Of a DNA stretch of 64,000 nt, positions 37,384-45,382 are shown piece after piece (the stretch's first letter is position 1; every line of letters begins with the position of its first letter). The position numbers and the translations under genes are program-made. The stretch is from assembly GCF_020005365.1 (NCBI RefSeq), contig NZ_JACNML010000010.1, forward strand, positions 1 through 64,000, read 5' to 3'. This stretch comes from Kangiella shandongensis. GTDB taxonomy: Bacteria > Pseudomonadota > Gammaproteobacteria > Enterobacterales > Kangiellaceae. The notes beneath the pieces were generated by a model. That model saw only the letters and a list, made by a program, of their open reading frames with translations, searched no databases and had not been told where the DNA came from.

Positions 37384-38385
37384 CTAAACTTTATTCATTA
37401 ATGTATTCATAATCGATTTTTGTACGTGCAAACGATTCTCCGCTTCCTGAATCGCAATACAGTTTTCGGAATCCACCACGCCATCGGTGGCTTTAATATT
37501 TCTTCTCAATGGTAGACAGTGACTGAATAAGGCATTGTTGGTCTTTGCCATTTTCGCTTCGTCTACCATAAAGTGTTTGTATTGATCACGAATGGGCTTT
37601 TCTTTTTCCCATTGACCGAAATAAGGCAGTGCGCCCCAGCTTTTGGCGTAAACGACGTCGGCCCCCTCGTAGGCAGTATCAATGTCATGCGTTACCGTCA
37701 GCTCCTGTCCATGGGCCTGACTGTAAGACTGTCCCAGTTGCATATAGTGAGGATCCAACAAGTACTCTTCGGTTGGACATAACAGGGTCACGTCCATACC
37801 GAACTTCGTCGCGATCAATAATGACGAGTTAGCCACGGCAGTATTTAAAGGTTTGGGGTGATAGGTCCAGGTCAGCACATACTTCTTACCTTGCAAGTCG
37901 CCCAGCTGTTCCTGCAGCGCCATGACATGCGCCAACTCCTGACACGGATGCGTAATGGTTTCCATGTTAATGACAGGTACCGAGGCATAGTTGGCCAAGG
38001 CCGTTATCAGCTTATCCTGCCGATCATCCTGCCAATTGTGGAATTTTGGAAATGCCCGCACGGCAATCATGTCACAATAGGCTGACAGCACCTGTGCGAC
38101 TTCACTGATGTGTTCTTCGGCTTCGCCATCCATAACGGAGCCAAGCTCAAACTCAATCGGCCAGGCATCTTTGCCCGGCTGAAGAACAACGACTTGTCCA
38201 CCCAGTTGATGCACACCCAGCTCAAAACTGGTACGAGTCCGCAATGACGGATTAAAAAACAGTAGCGCAACAGACTTTTCTTTCAGCAAAGGCTGAAACT
38301 TGTGCTTCTTTAAACTTCTAGCAAAGTCGACCATCTCCTGCAGTGATGATTGCGACCAATGCTCCGTCGTTAAAAAATGTTTCAT
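37384..38385 (-). CDS. argF': N-acetylornithine carbamoyltransferase
   Basis: The 333-residue enzyme carbamoylates N-acetylornithine to N-acetylcitrulline. It has the carbamoyl phosphate motif as FFNPSLRTRTSFELG, then HPCQELAHVMALQEQ, the AOTCase stretch TWTYHPKPLNTAVANS and HCLPLRRNIKATDGV with the Lys known to be carboxylated in the Xanthomonas enzyme. These differ from ordinary ornithine carbamoyltransferase (SxRTRxxFE with a DxxxSMG loop). It is the first structural gene after the attenuator, and ACAGGTAAC precedes its ATG. Confidence 0.95.
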   Translation of the reverse strand: MKHFLTTEHWSQSSLQEMVDFARSLKKHKFQPLLKEKSVALLFFNPSLRTRTSFELGVHQLGGQVVVLQPGKDAWPIEFELGSVMDGEAEEHISEVAQVLSAYCDMIAVRAFPKFHNWQDDRQDKLITALANYASVPVINMETITHPCQELAHVMALQEQLGDLQGKKYVLTWTYHPKPLNTAVANSSLLIATKFGMDVTLLCPTEEYLLDPHYMQLGQSYSQAHGQELTVTHDIDTAYEGADVVYAKSWGALPYFGQWEKEKPIRDQYKHFMVDEAKMAKTNNALFSHCLPLRRNIKATDGVVDSENCIAIQEAENRLHVQKSIMNTLMNKV

Positions 38386-38435
38386 GGCAGTTACCTGTCG
38401 GTCATGCCATCGGAAGGGGGATTTTAGACAAGCAT

Positions 38436-38463
38436 AAAAAAACCCAGCCGATGGCTGGGTTTT
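38436..38463 (-). terminator. Attenuator terminator of the arginine operon
   Basis: On the minus strand, AAAACCCAGCC and GGCTGGGTTTT form an 11-bp stem with a 3-base loop, followed by a run of seven T. It lies 28 bases after the leader peptide stop and 50 bases before the first structural gene. A copy of its right-arm sequence, GGCTGGG, occurs upstream at 38500-38506 and can pair with the left arm to form an antiterminator. Confidence 0.9.
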
Positions 38464-38490
38464 AAATTCTTTAGTGAGTTTCTTAAGGCA

Positions 38491-38580
38491 CTAACAATTC
38501 CCAGCCGGCATAATTCGGCTGCGACGTCGTTGTTGTACTGAGTTGCTAGCGGCAACTACTGTTAATGTCTTAAAATTCAT
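38491..38580 (-). CDS. Putative arginine leader peptide
   Basis: A 29-residue ORF opens with ATG at 38580 and ends with TAG at 38491. It carries Arg codons CGA, CGT and CGC at residues 18-20 and CGA at residue 22 (Arg-Arg-Arg-Ser-Arg), a density not expected by chance. The ORF stops 28 bases before an intrinsic terminator ahead of the arginine operon. The segment 38516-38520 (AGCCG on the minus strand) can pair with 38503-38507 (CGGCT), and 38500-38506 (GGCTGGG) can pair with the left arm of the terminator. This is the arrangement of classical attenuators. The ribosome site is weak (GAAGAG, rather far upstream). Confidence 0.8.
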   Translation of the reverse strand: MNFKTLTVVAASNSVQQRRRSRIMPAGNC

Positions 38581-38610
38581 GTTTGCGTGAAACTCTTCGA
38601 CTAAAAATGT

Positions 38611-38653
38611 TCAGTTCGATTGTGAATTTACAGGCTAATTTTCAGCCTGTAAA
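38611..38653 (-). promoter_or_regulatory. Candidate promoter of the arginine operon with a 10-bp inverted repeat
   Basis: On the minus strand TTTACA (38653-38648) is followed after 17 bases by TAAATT, a possible promoter about 40 bases upstream of the leader start. A perfect inverted repeat, TTTACAGGCT at 38627-38636 and AGCCTGTAAA at 38644-38653, overlaps the -35 and spacer. It does not match the ArgR box consensus and could be an operator for another factor. Promoter strength and role are unproven. Confidence 0.4.
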
Positions 38654-38782
38654 GCCTTTATAAGAAAATATTCTAAAGAAATTTTTCAGAGCTATGATGC
38701 TAACCAACCGGCATAGCTGTCATCACAGTGTCATATAAAAAGCAGATAATTAATCCAACCTGTTGGTAAATATAGAGAAAGT

Positions 38783-40531
38783 ATGAACCCTTCAAAGCAC
38801 AAACTAGTAGCCTTGTTTGCTATTCACAGCGCCATGCTCTCGGCATGTAAAACTACGTCTTCCTATACGAATCCGGACAACCAGCTGAAAATGGAGCTGG
38901 TGGCCCGTTACACCTCCGGCCAATTCGGGGAAGGCGCGGCCGAAGTACTAGCATATGATAAACAGCGACAATCGCTGTATGTGGTTAACGGTGCGGCTAA
39001 GGCTATTGATATTATTCCGCTGTCTAAAATGCCGACCACTAAGTTATCACTGCCTTACACCGGTAGTAACCTCGCCAGTCAGCGACTGGAACTACCCATA
39101 TCTATTAGTACAGCAACTCAACAGGACATTGCGCTGGGCAGTCCTAATTCGCTGGCGATTCACGATAATACGCTAGCGGTAGCAGTAGAAAATAAAAACA
39201 AGCAAAAACAAGGCGTTGTACTATTTTACTCGCTCAGCGGTGGGCAACCAGCATTGAGCAAAGCGGTTTCCGTTGGCGCACTACCGGATATGGTCACCTT
39301 CTCTCATGACGGCAGCAAGGTCCTGGTTGCGAATGAAGGCGAACCAAGCAAAGACTATAAGCAGGATCCTGAAGGCTCAGTGAGTATCATCATGACGGCA
39401 CCAAGAATTGCTAACGAAGCAATCACGCTTGGCTTTACCGCCTTCAACTCACAACGCGACAACCTGATGGCAACCGGCGTTAAATTTGCTTGCCCGCAAA
39501 CGACCACAGTTGCTCAGGATCTGGAACCAGAATACATCACAATAAGTCCCGATGATTCCACAGCCTTTGTCAGCCTGCAGGAAAACAATGCCATGGCCGT
39601 GGTCGACCTGCAATCCTTCTCTATCAAGTCGGTAAAAGGGTTAGGTTATAAAGATTGGAACCAGTACTCGATTGATGTCAGCAATAAAGATGGCATTAAC
39701 TTAAGCCGCTACGAAAACTTATACGGTCTTTATCAGCCAGACTCTTTAGCCAGCTATCAGGTCAACGGCAAGACTTACATCTTGAGTGCAAACGAAGGCG
39801 ATGCACGCGAGTATATTTATGAGGCTACTGAGGCTGAATGTAAAGCGGCCGGCCATAAGTACGACGATGAAGATGGTTGTATCAGCTACACGGAAGAGTT
39901 TCGCGCGAAAAAACTTTCTATCAAATCACCGTCCATTATTGATTCCTATTACCAGAAAGACGGTATTGGTCGTTTAAAAGTCACCAATGTTTTAGGCGAT
40001 GAGGACGGCGATGGCCTCTACGAAAAACTCTACAGCTTCGGTGCTCGCTCGTTCAGTATCTGGTCACCCGATGCCGAACTGGTCTATGACAGTGGCGATG
40101 AGTTCGACCGAATTCTGCTGGAACATCATGGCGATAACTTCAACAATAACGAGTCTGAAAATAAAGGCGATAACCGTTCTGACGACAAAGGTTCTGAGCC
40201 GGAAGCAATCACCGTTGGCCAAATCAATGGCCGCCCTTATGCTTTTATCGGACTTGAACGCCAGGGCGGCATTATGGCCTACGACATCGGCCAACCGCAT
40301 GCTCCTAAATTTTCTGGCTATACCATTAACCGGAACTTCGATCTGGAGTTTGAAATAGACGACGATACCAGCCCGGTCTCGTTATCAGGAGACTATACCA
40401 AGGTAGGAGATCTGGCGCCTGAAGGACTGACCTTTATTGACGCAGAAACGAGTCCAAATGGTCAGCCATTGTTAGCTGTAGCTAATGAAGTGAGTGGCAG
40501 CGTTTCTATTTATCAACTATCGGCCCCTTAA
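38783..40531 (+). CDS. Choice-of-anchor I family lipoprotein (beta-propeller-like)
   Basis: The 582-residue precursor has a lipoprotein signal with Cys at residue 22 (LSACKT). The body resembles choice-of-anchor I proteins of marine bacteria, with repeats like KQRQSLYVVNGAAKAIDII, DMVTFSHDGSKVLVANEGEPSKDY and EYITISPDDSTAFVSLQENNAMAVV, each a blade-like YVTN-type repeat, and a conserved ILSANEGDAREY. A hydrophilic Asn/Asp/Lys-rich linker lies near residues 454-473. The biochemical role is unknown; homologues are often named alkaline phosphatase-like. It is a single gene, divergent from the arginine operon. Confidence 0.8.
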   Translation: MNPSKHKLVALFAIHSAMLSACKTTSSYTNPDNQLKMELVARYTSGQFGEGAAEVLAYDKQRQSLYVVNGAAKAIDIIPLSKMPTTKLSLPYTGSNLASQRLELPISISTATQQDIALGSPNSLAIHDNTLAVAVENKNKQKQGVVLFYSLSGGQPALSKAVSVGALPDMVTFSHDGSKVLVANEGEPSKDYKQDPEGSVSIIMTAPRIANEAITLGFTAFNSQRDNLMATGVKFACPQTTTVAQDLEPEYITISPDDSTAFVSLQENNAMAVVDLQSFSIKSVKGLGYKDWNQYSIDVSNKDGINLSRYENLYGLYQPDSLASYQVNGKTYILSANEGDAREYIYEATEAECKAAGHKYDDEDGCISYTEEFRAKKLSIKSPSIIDSYYQKDGIGRLKVTNVLGDEDGDGLYEKLYSFGARSFSIWSPDAELVYDSGDEFDRILLEHHGDNFNNNESENKGDNRSDDKGSEPEAITVGQINGRPYAFIGLERQGGIMAYDIGQPHAPKFSGYTINRNFDLEFEIDDDTSPVSLSGDYTKVGDLAPEGLTFIDAETSPNGQPLLAVANEVSGSVSIYQLSAP

Positions 40532-40595
40532 GTCCCGCTATACTTTTTCGCAAAGACTGGTTAACCTGAATTGTTAGTCGTTCTTTGCGGAGATA

Positions 40596-40904
40596 GTGTT
40601 GAGACAATTGTTATTGATAATTTGCTTATTACTTATCAGCAGTCAGCTGGCCGCTCACGGTGGCCGGACCAATAGTGAAGGCTGTCATAACAACCGCAAA
40701 ACCGGCGATTACCATTGCCATAATGGCAGCTCAACACCAAAAAAGATTTCTCCGATAAAACTGCAAAACCCAAAGTGTGGTCAAAAGTATTATTGCAAAG
40801 AAATGACCAGCTGTTCAGAGGCCCAGTTTTATTACCGGCAGTGCAAGCTGTATAAACTCGACGGTGATAACGACGGCATTCCTTGTGAGAATGTTTGTCA
40901 GTAA
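40596..40904 (+). CDS. Excalibur-type calcium-binding secreted protein
   Basis: The 102-residue precursor starts GTG (TTG at 40599 is an alternative). It has a signal peptide (LLLIICLLLISSQLAAHG), a Cys/His-rich segment HGGRTNSEGCHNNRKTGDYHCHNG, which is the YHYH-like motif seen in some secreted nucleases, and an Excalibur domain at the end with CKLYKLDGDNDGIPCENVC, where Asp residues form a calcium loop. Six Cys in the mature part suggest disulfides. No nuclease catalytic motif is present. Confidence 0.85.
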   Translation: MLRQLLLIICLLLISSQLAAHGGRTNSEGCHNNRKTGDYHCHNGSSTPKKISPIKLQNPKCGQKYYCKEMTSCSEAQFYYRQCKLYKLDGDNDGIPCENVCQ

Positions 40905-40998
40905 TGTTTTCTTACATCTCACACCTTTGTCCGCCGCTAATAACTTGATAACCTCTACAATTCCGTAAAAACCGCTCAAATTTTATTGGGGAGACTCC

Positions 40999-42501
40999 AT
41001 GAAACAGCTTGCCTACTCTGCCCTGTTAGCAGTCAGCCTGGCGCTAACGCCACTGGCACAAGCCGACGAACAGAAAGATAAATCGCCAAACCCATATCCA
41101 GAAGAGAAAACGGTGGTCACCGAACATTCAACGAAAGTTGGTGGTGACACCATAAAATACAAAGCAACCACCGGTAACTCCTTCGTATATAACGATAAAA
41201 ATGAAGTGATCGGCTCGATTTTCTTCACTGCGTACACCAAGAAAGGGGCCAACCCGAAAAAGCGTCCGATAACTTTTGCCTATAATGGCGGGCCAGGTTC
41301 AGCCTCAGTCTGGCTGCATATGGGAGCTCTGGGTCCCAAACGTGTCGAGATAGATAAAGAAGGGTTTCCATTAAAGCCACCTTTTAACATGATCGACAAT
41401 GAATACTCGCTTCTGGATCTCACCGATATCGTGTTTATCGATCCGGTGGGCACAGGTTATAGCCGCGCTCATGACAAAGGTAGCGATAAAGATTTCCATG
41501 GCGTGTGGGAAGATATCAGCACCGTGTCAGAGTTTATTCGTCTCTACATGACTCGCAACGAACGCTGGAGCTCACCTAAATTTTTGGTCGGTGAAAGCTA
41601 TGGTACCACTCGCTCTGCGGGTATCGCTTATCATATGGGCCAAAACCATGGTGTTTACTTCAATGGCATCATGCTGATTTCAAGCGTACTGGATTTCCGA
41701 CTGGACGACTTCAATGACCAAAACGGTGTGCTGGCGCCAATTACCATGTTGCCTAGCTACACTGCCGCGGCCTGGTACCATAAAAAACTCAATGCAACTT
41801 TAAGCAACGACCTTCAAGGCTCTATCCAGCAGGCGAAAGAGTTCGCCATGAACGATTATGCCTTAGCACTGCTACAGGGTGATGAGCTGGAGCCACGTCG
41901 AAAATTAGCGATTGCTGAGCGCGTTGCCGACTTTACCGGCCTGTCCGTGGATCTGGTATTAGAAAAAGATTTACGAATCACCCTTAACGACTTCCTGCAT
42001 AATATTAAACGTGATGAAGGCGAAACCGTTGGCCGCCTTGATAGCCGCTTCACTACACCAGAACTCGATGCCATGAATAAGCGTGGTTACCGCGATCCAA
42101 GCTACATGGCGATCCATGGTACCTACACTGAAACCTTAATGACGTATCTCTCAAAAGAGTTAAATTATAAATCTGATCTGCCATATCATATTCTGGGTGG
42201 CGGTGTTAAAAGCTGGAACTATGAAGACTTCAACCGTCAGAGTAATGACATCAGTGACAAGTTAACCGCTGCCATGCTACGTAACCCAGATATGCAGGTT
42301 TATGTGGGTAATGGTTACTACGACTTCGCAACGCCATTCTTTGCCACAGAGTATACCTTCTCGCACATGGGACTACCGAAAGAGCTTAAAGATAATGTTC
42401 ATATGTCTTACTACGAGTCAGGCCACATGATGTATATTCGTGAGCATGATTTGATTAAATTGAAGAAGGATCTGACCGAGTTTTTTAAGAAGTCGTTATA
42501 G
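40999..42501 (+). CDS. S10-family serine carboxypeptidase, secreted
   Basis: The 500-residue precursor has a signal peptide (LAYSALLAVSLALTPLAQA). Then come the oxyanion region ITFAYNGGPGSASVWLHMGALGP, a VFIDPVGTGYSRA stretch, the nucleophile Ser200 in GESYGTTRSAG, and the acid and His in VGNGYYDFATPFFATE and YESGHMMYI. It is the bacterial S10 group without the vacuolar propeptide. A role in peptide digestion outside the cytoplasm follows from this. Confidence 0.9.
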   Translation: MKQLAYSALLAVSLALTPLAQADEQKDKSPNPYPEEKTVVTEHSTKVGGDTIKYKATTGNSFVYNDKNEVIGSIFFTAYTKKGANPKKRPITFAYNGGPGSASVWLHMGALGPKRVEIDKEGFPLKPPFNMIDNEYSLLDLTDIVFIDPVGTGYSRAHDKGSDKDFHGVWEDISTVSEFIRLYMTRNERWSSPKFLVGESYGTTRSAGIAYHMGQNHGVYFNGIMLISSVLDFRLDDFNDQNGVLAPITMLPSYTAAAWYHKKLNATLSNDLQGSIQQAKEFAMNDYALALLQGDELEPRRKLAIAERVADFTGLSVDLVLEKDLRITLNDFLHNIKRDEGETVGRLDSRFTTPELDAMNKRGYRDPSYMAIHGTYTETLMTYLSKELNYKSDLPYHILGGGVKSWNYEDFNRQSNDISDKLTAAMLRNPDMQVYVGNGYYDFATPFFATEYTFSHMGLPKELKDNVHMSYYESGHMMYIREHDLIKLKKDLTEFFKKSL

Positions 42502-42537
42502 GCTCTCGCTAACCTTATCCTCAATAGTTCTTTTTAT

Positions 42538-42693
42538 GTTCCTTTTCTTGCTTGCCCAAGAAAAGGAACCAAAAGAAAGGCACCCCTGTCGTTAGTCCCT
42601 TCGGGCTACCTTCACTCCTTAAAGTTACTAACGCGCCGTCAAACGAAACCTCCTGTTTCGTTTTGACTAAATTGGGCTATCCCTGCCCAATTT
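42538..42693. repeat. Structured intergenic element with four hairpins
   Basis: Four inverted repeats follow one another. H1 is GTTCCTTTTCTTG/CAAGAAAAGGAAC (42538-42550 and 42557-42569), 13 bp perfect. H2 is CGTTAGT/ACTAACG (42590-42596 and 42627-42633), enclosing CCC-TTC-GGG. H3 is AAACGAAAC/GTTTCGTTT (42641-42649 and 42655-42663). H4 is AAATTGGGC/GCCCAATTT (42669-42677 and 42685-42693). The rest of the 42502-42820 gap shows no gene. A hairpin like H1 lies at 61531. A frame reading PKKRNQKKGTP crosses H1; similar spurious frames are, from memory, common in other genomes, so this is likely a dispersed element. Confidence 0.6.
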
Positions 42694-42820
42694 ACGCTAT
42701 AACTTTAATTTTTTCAGCTAACTCCAAAGGGGCTCAATTACACATTCCTTCGTTTTTAACTATTCCAAATAGCCGCGGTTCCTCATAGAATGGCTACAGC
42801 TTAAATTACAGGAAAGAACA

Positions 42821-43390
42821 ATGGCAAAAGCTAGTGATATCAAAAGAAACATGGCCGTTGAGCATAACGGTAAGTTATTAGTGGTTAAAAATATTGAAGT
42901 CAGCAGCCCAAGCGCTCGCGGCGCCGCGACCTTATACAAAATGCGTTTTACTGACGTTCAAGCAGGTAGCAAAGTTGAGCAGACCTTCAAAGGCGATGAC
43001 CAACTGACTCTGGTCGATCTGACCAAACGTGCGGCAACCTACTCTTATGATGAAGGTGACAACATCATCTTCATGGACAGCGAAGACTATAGCCAGTACA
43101 CCTTCAACCGCGAAGATATTGAAGACGAATTATTATTCATCACCGATGAAATCCAGGACTTAAAAGTCGTGATTGCCGATGAAAAAGTTGTAGGTTTAGA
43201 ACTGCCTCAATCCGTCGAAATGGTCATCGAACAAACTGACCCATCCATCAAAGGTGCCTCCGCCACCGCCCGCACCAAACCCGCCGAGTTCGCCACTGGC
43301 TTAACCATTCAGGTCCCTGAATATATTTCGACTGGCGAAAAAGTAAAGATTAACGTCGAAGAAAAGAAATTTATGAGCCGCGCGGATTAA
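42821..43390 (+). CDS. efpL: Elongation factor P-like protein EfpL (YeiP)
   Basis: The 189-residue protein has the KOW-like N-terminal domain and two OB domains of the EF-P family. The tip loop is SPSARGAATLYK, with Arg in place of the Lys that carries the EF-P modification, which is the mark of EfpL. The C-terminal domain ends VPEYISTGEKVKINVEEKKFMSRAD. EfpL relieves ribosome stalling at proline-containing motifs with a spectrum different from EF-P. Confidence 0.93.
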   Translation: MAKASDIKRNMAVEHNGKLLVVKNIEVSSPSARGAATLYKMRFTDVQAGSKVEQTFKGDDQLTLVDLTKRAATYSYDEGDNIIFMDSEDYSQYTFNREDIEDELLFITDEIQDLKVVIADEKVVGLELPQSVEMVIEQTDPSIKGASATARTKPAEFATGLTIQVPEYISTGEKVKINVEEKKFMSRAD

Positions 43391-43408
43391 AAGTAACTTT
43401 CTATAATT

Positions 43409-44545
43409 ATGAAGAAAGTCATCATACTTGGAGGTTATGGTAACTTCGGTAAACGAATTGTTGAGGAACTTTTAGATCTTCAAGCAGTGACTTTATATAT
43501 TACGGGACGTAACAAAAAGAAAGCCGACCTGCTGAGAGATAAGCTTCAAAACAAAGCTAACGCAGTTTTAAAAACAACCGTTATAGATATAAACGCTCCA
43601 ACCTTTAAAGAAAAACTGAAGTCGATATCTCCTGATATTGTGATACATACCAGTGGCCCTTTTCAGGGCCAAATGCCACATGTACCACAAGCTTGCCTTG
43701 ATGTAGGTGCCCACTATATCGATCTATCCGATGACCGAAGCTTTGTATGCGGTATCAAGCAGCTCAATCAAATGGCAAAAGATAAAAATCTGCTATTGGT
43801 CAGCGGAGCCAGTTCAGTTCCCGGACTATCCTCAGCTGTCATTGAGCACTATAAAGGACAATTCAAAGAATTGGAGTCTATTGATATAGCCATAGCTCCT
43901 GGCAATAAAGCAGAAAGAGGGGAGGCGACCATTCGAGGAATTCTGTCCTATATCGGCCGCCCTTTTAAAGTTTACAGCAATAGTAAATGGGAAGAGCTTT
44001 ATGGATGGATGTCACCGCGAAAGTTAGATTTTGGAGGTGTCGTTGGTAAACGATGGTTAGCTAACATTGATGTTCCTGACTTAGCACTATTTCCCAAGCA
44101 TTACGCAGTAAAAAATACAGTAACCTTTCAAGCTGGACTCGAATTACCTTTTTTGCATTGGTTTATGGTATTGATGGCCTACTTCACCAAAATAGGGTTA
44201 GTAAAAAACTGGGCGCCACTAACTAAGCCGATTGTAAAAGTCAGCAACCTGTTTAAGTCTTTGGGTACCGATATTGGTGGTATGCGTGTAGAAATAAACG
44301 GTAAGTCTCATAATAAAACCAATAAGAAAATACATTGGACACTATTTGCTGACAAAGGTGTTGGCCCCTATATTCCGACCATATCGGCGGTAATCATAGC
44401 CAGAAAATTGTTGGCTGGCGAACTCAAAGATACTGGTGCGACACCGTGTATTGGATTATATCAGCTAGATGACTTTGCTCCCTACGCAGAAAAGTTACAA
44501 CTCGACTATAAGGAAGAGACTGTTGAACAGCTACTTAACCCTTAA
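43409..44545 (+). CDS. Saccharopine dehydrogenase-like NAD(P)-binding protein
   Basis: The 378-residue protein opens with a Rossmann motif IILGGYGNFGKRIVEEL and has ARNKKKADLL-type second strand residues (TGRNKKKADL), then IVIHTSGPFQGQ and CLDVGAHYIDLSDD as in saccharopine-dehydrogenase-like reductases. The C-terminal half is hydrophobic in places (ELPFLHWFMVLMAYFTKIGL). The substrate is unknown; the true lysine enzyme is not implied. It starts 18 bases after efpL, and its end overlaps the next gene, so the three small genes after efpL are probably one operon. Confidence 0.85.
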   Translation: MKKVIILGGYGNFGKRIVEELLDLQAVTLYITGRNKKKADLLRDKLQNKANAVLKTTVIDINAPTFKEKLKSISPDIVIHTSGPFQGQMPHVPQACLDVGAHYIDLSDDRSFVCGIKQLNQMAKDKNLLLVSGASSVPGLSSAVIEHYKGQFKELESIDIAIAPGNKAERGEATIRGILSYIGRPFKVYSNSKWEELYGWMSPRKLDFGGVVGKRWLANIDVPDLALFPKHYAVKNTVTFQAGLELPFLHWFMVLMAYFTKIGLVKNWAPLTKPIVKVSNLFKSLGTDIGGMRVEINGKSHNKTNKKIHWTLFADKGVGPYIPTISAVIIARKLLAGELKDTGATPCIGLYQLDDFAPYAEKLQLDYKEETVEQLLNP

Positions 44546-44996
44546 ATTACTGCATATTTTATCAGCTGTTGTGGTCGCCGGCACAGGTACAGGCTTAGCC
44601 TTTTTTATGTTTATGGCAAACCGCTCAGATAGTCACGAAGCGATAAAAGTAACAGCTAAAAATGTCATATTGGGTGACTGGATTTTCACATTACCGGGAG
44701 TGATCACATTAATTATTACCGGCCCCCTCCTCATGCTGAAATTAGGGTACTCTTTCCATTCCCCGTGGTTTTACTGGGTAAGTGGGTTGTTTATTTTCAT
44801 CGGAGCATGCTGGATACCTGTATTGCGAATTCAGTACAAACTTTATGGATTATCAAAAAGCATTGAGCATGACAGCGACGCCCTCCTTCAGTTTAAGAAA
44901 CTTATGAAGTACTGGACACTACTTGGCGCTGCGGCTTTCAGCGCTATTTTGGTTATCTTCTGGCTCATGATTTTCAAACCTATTTCTGTAGTTTAA
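44523..44996 (+). CDS. DUF2269-family membrane protein
   Basis: The protein has four membrane segments and the start NSYLTLKLLHILSAVVVAGTG typical of DUF2269 proteins. I chose TTG at 44523 because GGAAGAG lies just upstream and the homologous start is there; this gives 157 residues and overlaps the preceding gene by 23 bases. The frame from 44469 adds residues encoded wholly within the neighbouring gene. Function is unknown. Confidence 0.8.
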   Translation: MNSYLTLKLLHILSAVVVAGTGTGLAFFMFMANRSDSHEAIKVTAKNVILGDWIFTLPGVITLIITGPLLMLKLGYSFHSPWFYWVSGLFIFIGACWIPVLRIQYKLYGLSKSIEHDSDALLQFKKLMKYWTLLGAAAFSAILVIFWLMIFKPISVV

Positions 44997-44998
44997 CC

Positions 44999-45382
44999 AT
45001 GAACTTATCAGTCAAATTTCTATTACTCACCAGCAAACTCACATTAGCCGCGCTGTGGATTTTTACCGGGTTAACATCTGTCTTTTTCTACCCGGAACTA
45101 GGCTTTAATATTATTACTGAAGCTGGCTTCGAGCCGAACACAGCAGAACTGTTGATTTATTGTGGTAGTACTGCAGATATAGCAGTTGGAGTATGGGTAT
45201 TGTCTTCTTGGAAGGTAAGGTTTTGTAGTTTTGTGCAAGTTGGCTTCATCATTACTTACACCATTTTGCTAACGCTATTTGATGCTTCCTACTGGCTCCA
45301 CCCTTTCGGACCAATAACTAAGAACTTCCCCATATTAGTTTTAATATTGATAACCTTAAAACTTCAGGATACTAAAAGGTAG
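44999..45382 (+). CDS. DoxX-like family membrane protein
   Basis: The 127-residue protein has four hydrophobic segments, with the N-terminal LTLAALWIFTGLTSVFFYPELG and a middle AVGVWVLSSWKVRFCSFVQVGFIITYTILLT. This pattern fits DoxX-like proteins (SURF4 fold). It begins 2 bases after the DUF2269 stop and is the last gene of this set. Its biochemical role is not known. Confidence 0.75.
   Translation: MNLSVKFLLLTSKLTLAALWIFTGLTSVFFYPELGFNIITEAGFEPNTAELLIYCGSTADIAVGVWVLSSWKVRFCSFVQVGFIITYTILLTLFDASYWLHPFGPITKNFPILVLILITLKLQDTKR

Noticed and set aside
42552-42788. 78-residue frame starting PKKRNQKKGTP
   Set aside because: It crosses four hairpins, has no ribosome site and looks like the translation of a repeat element.
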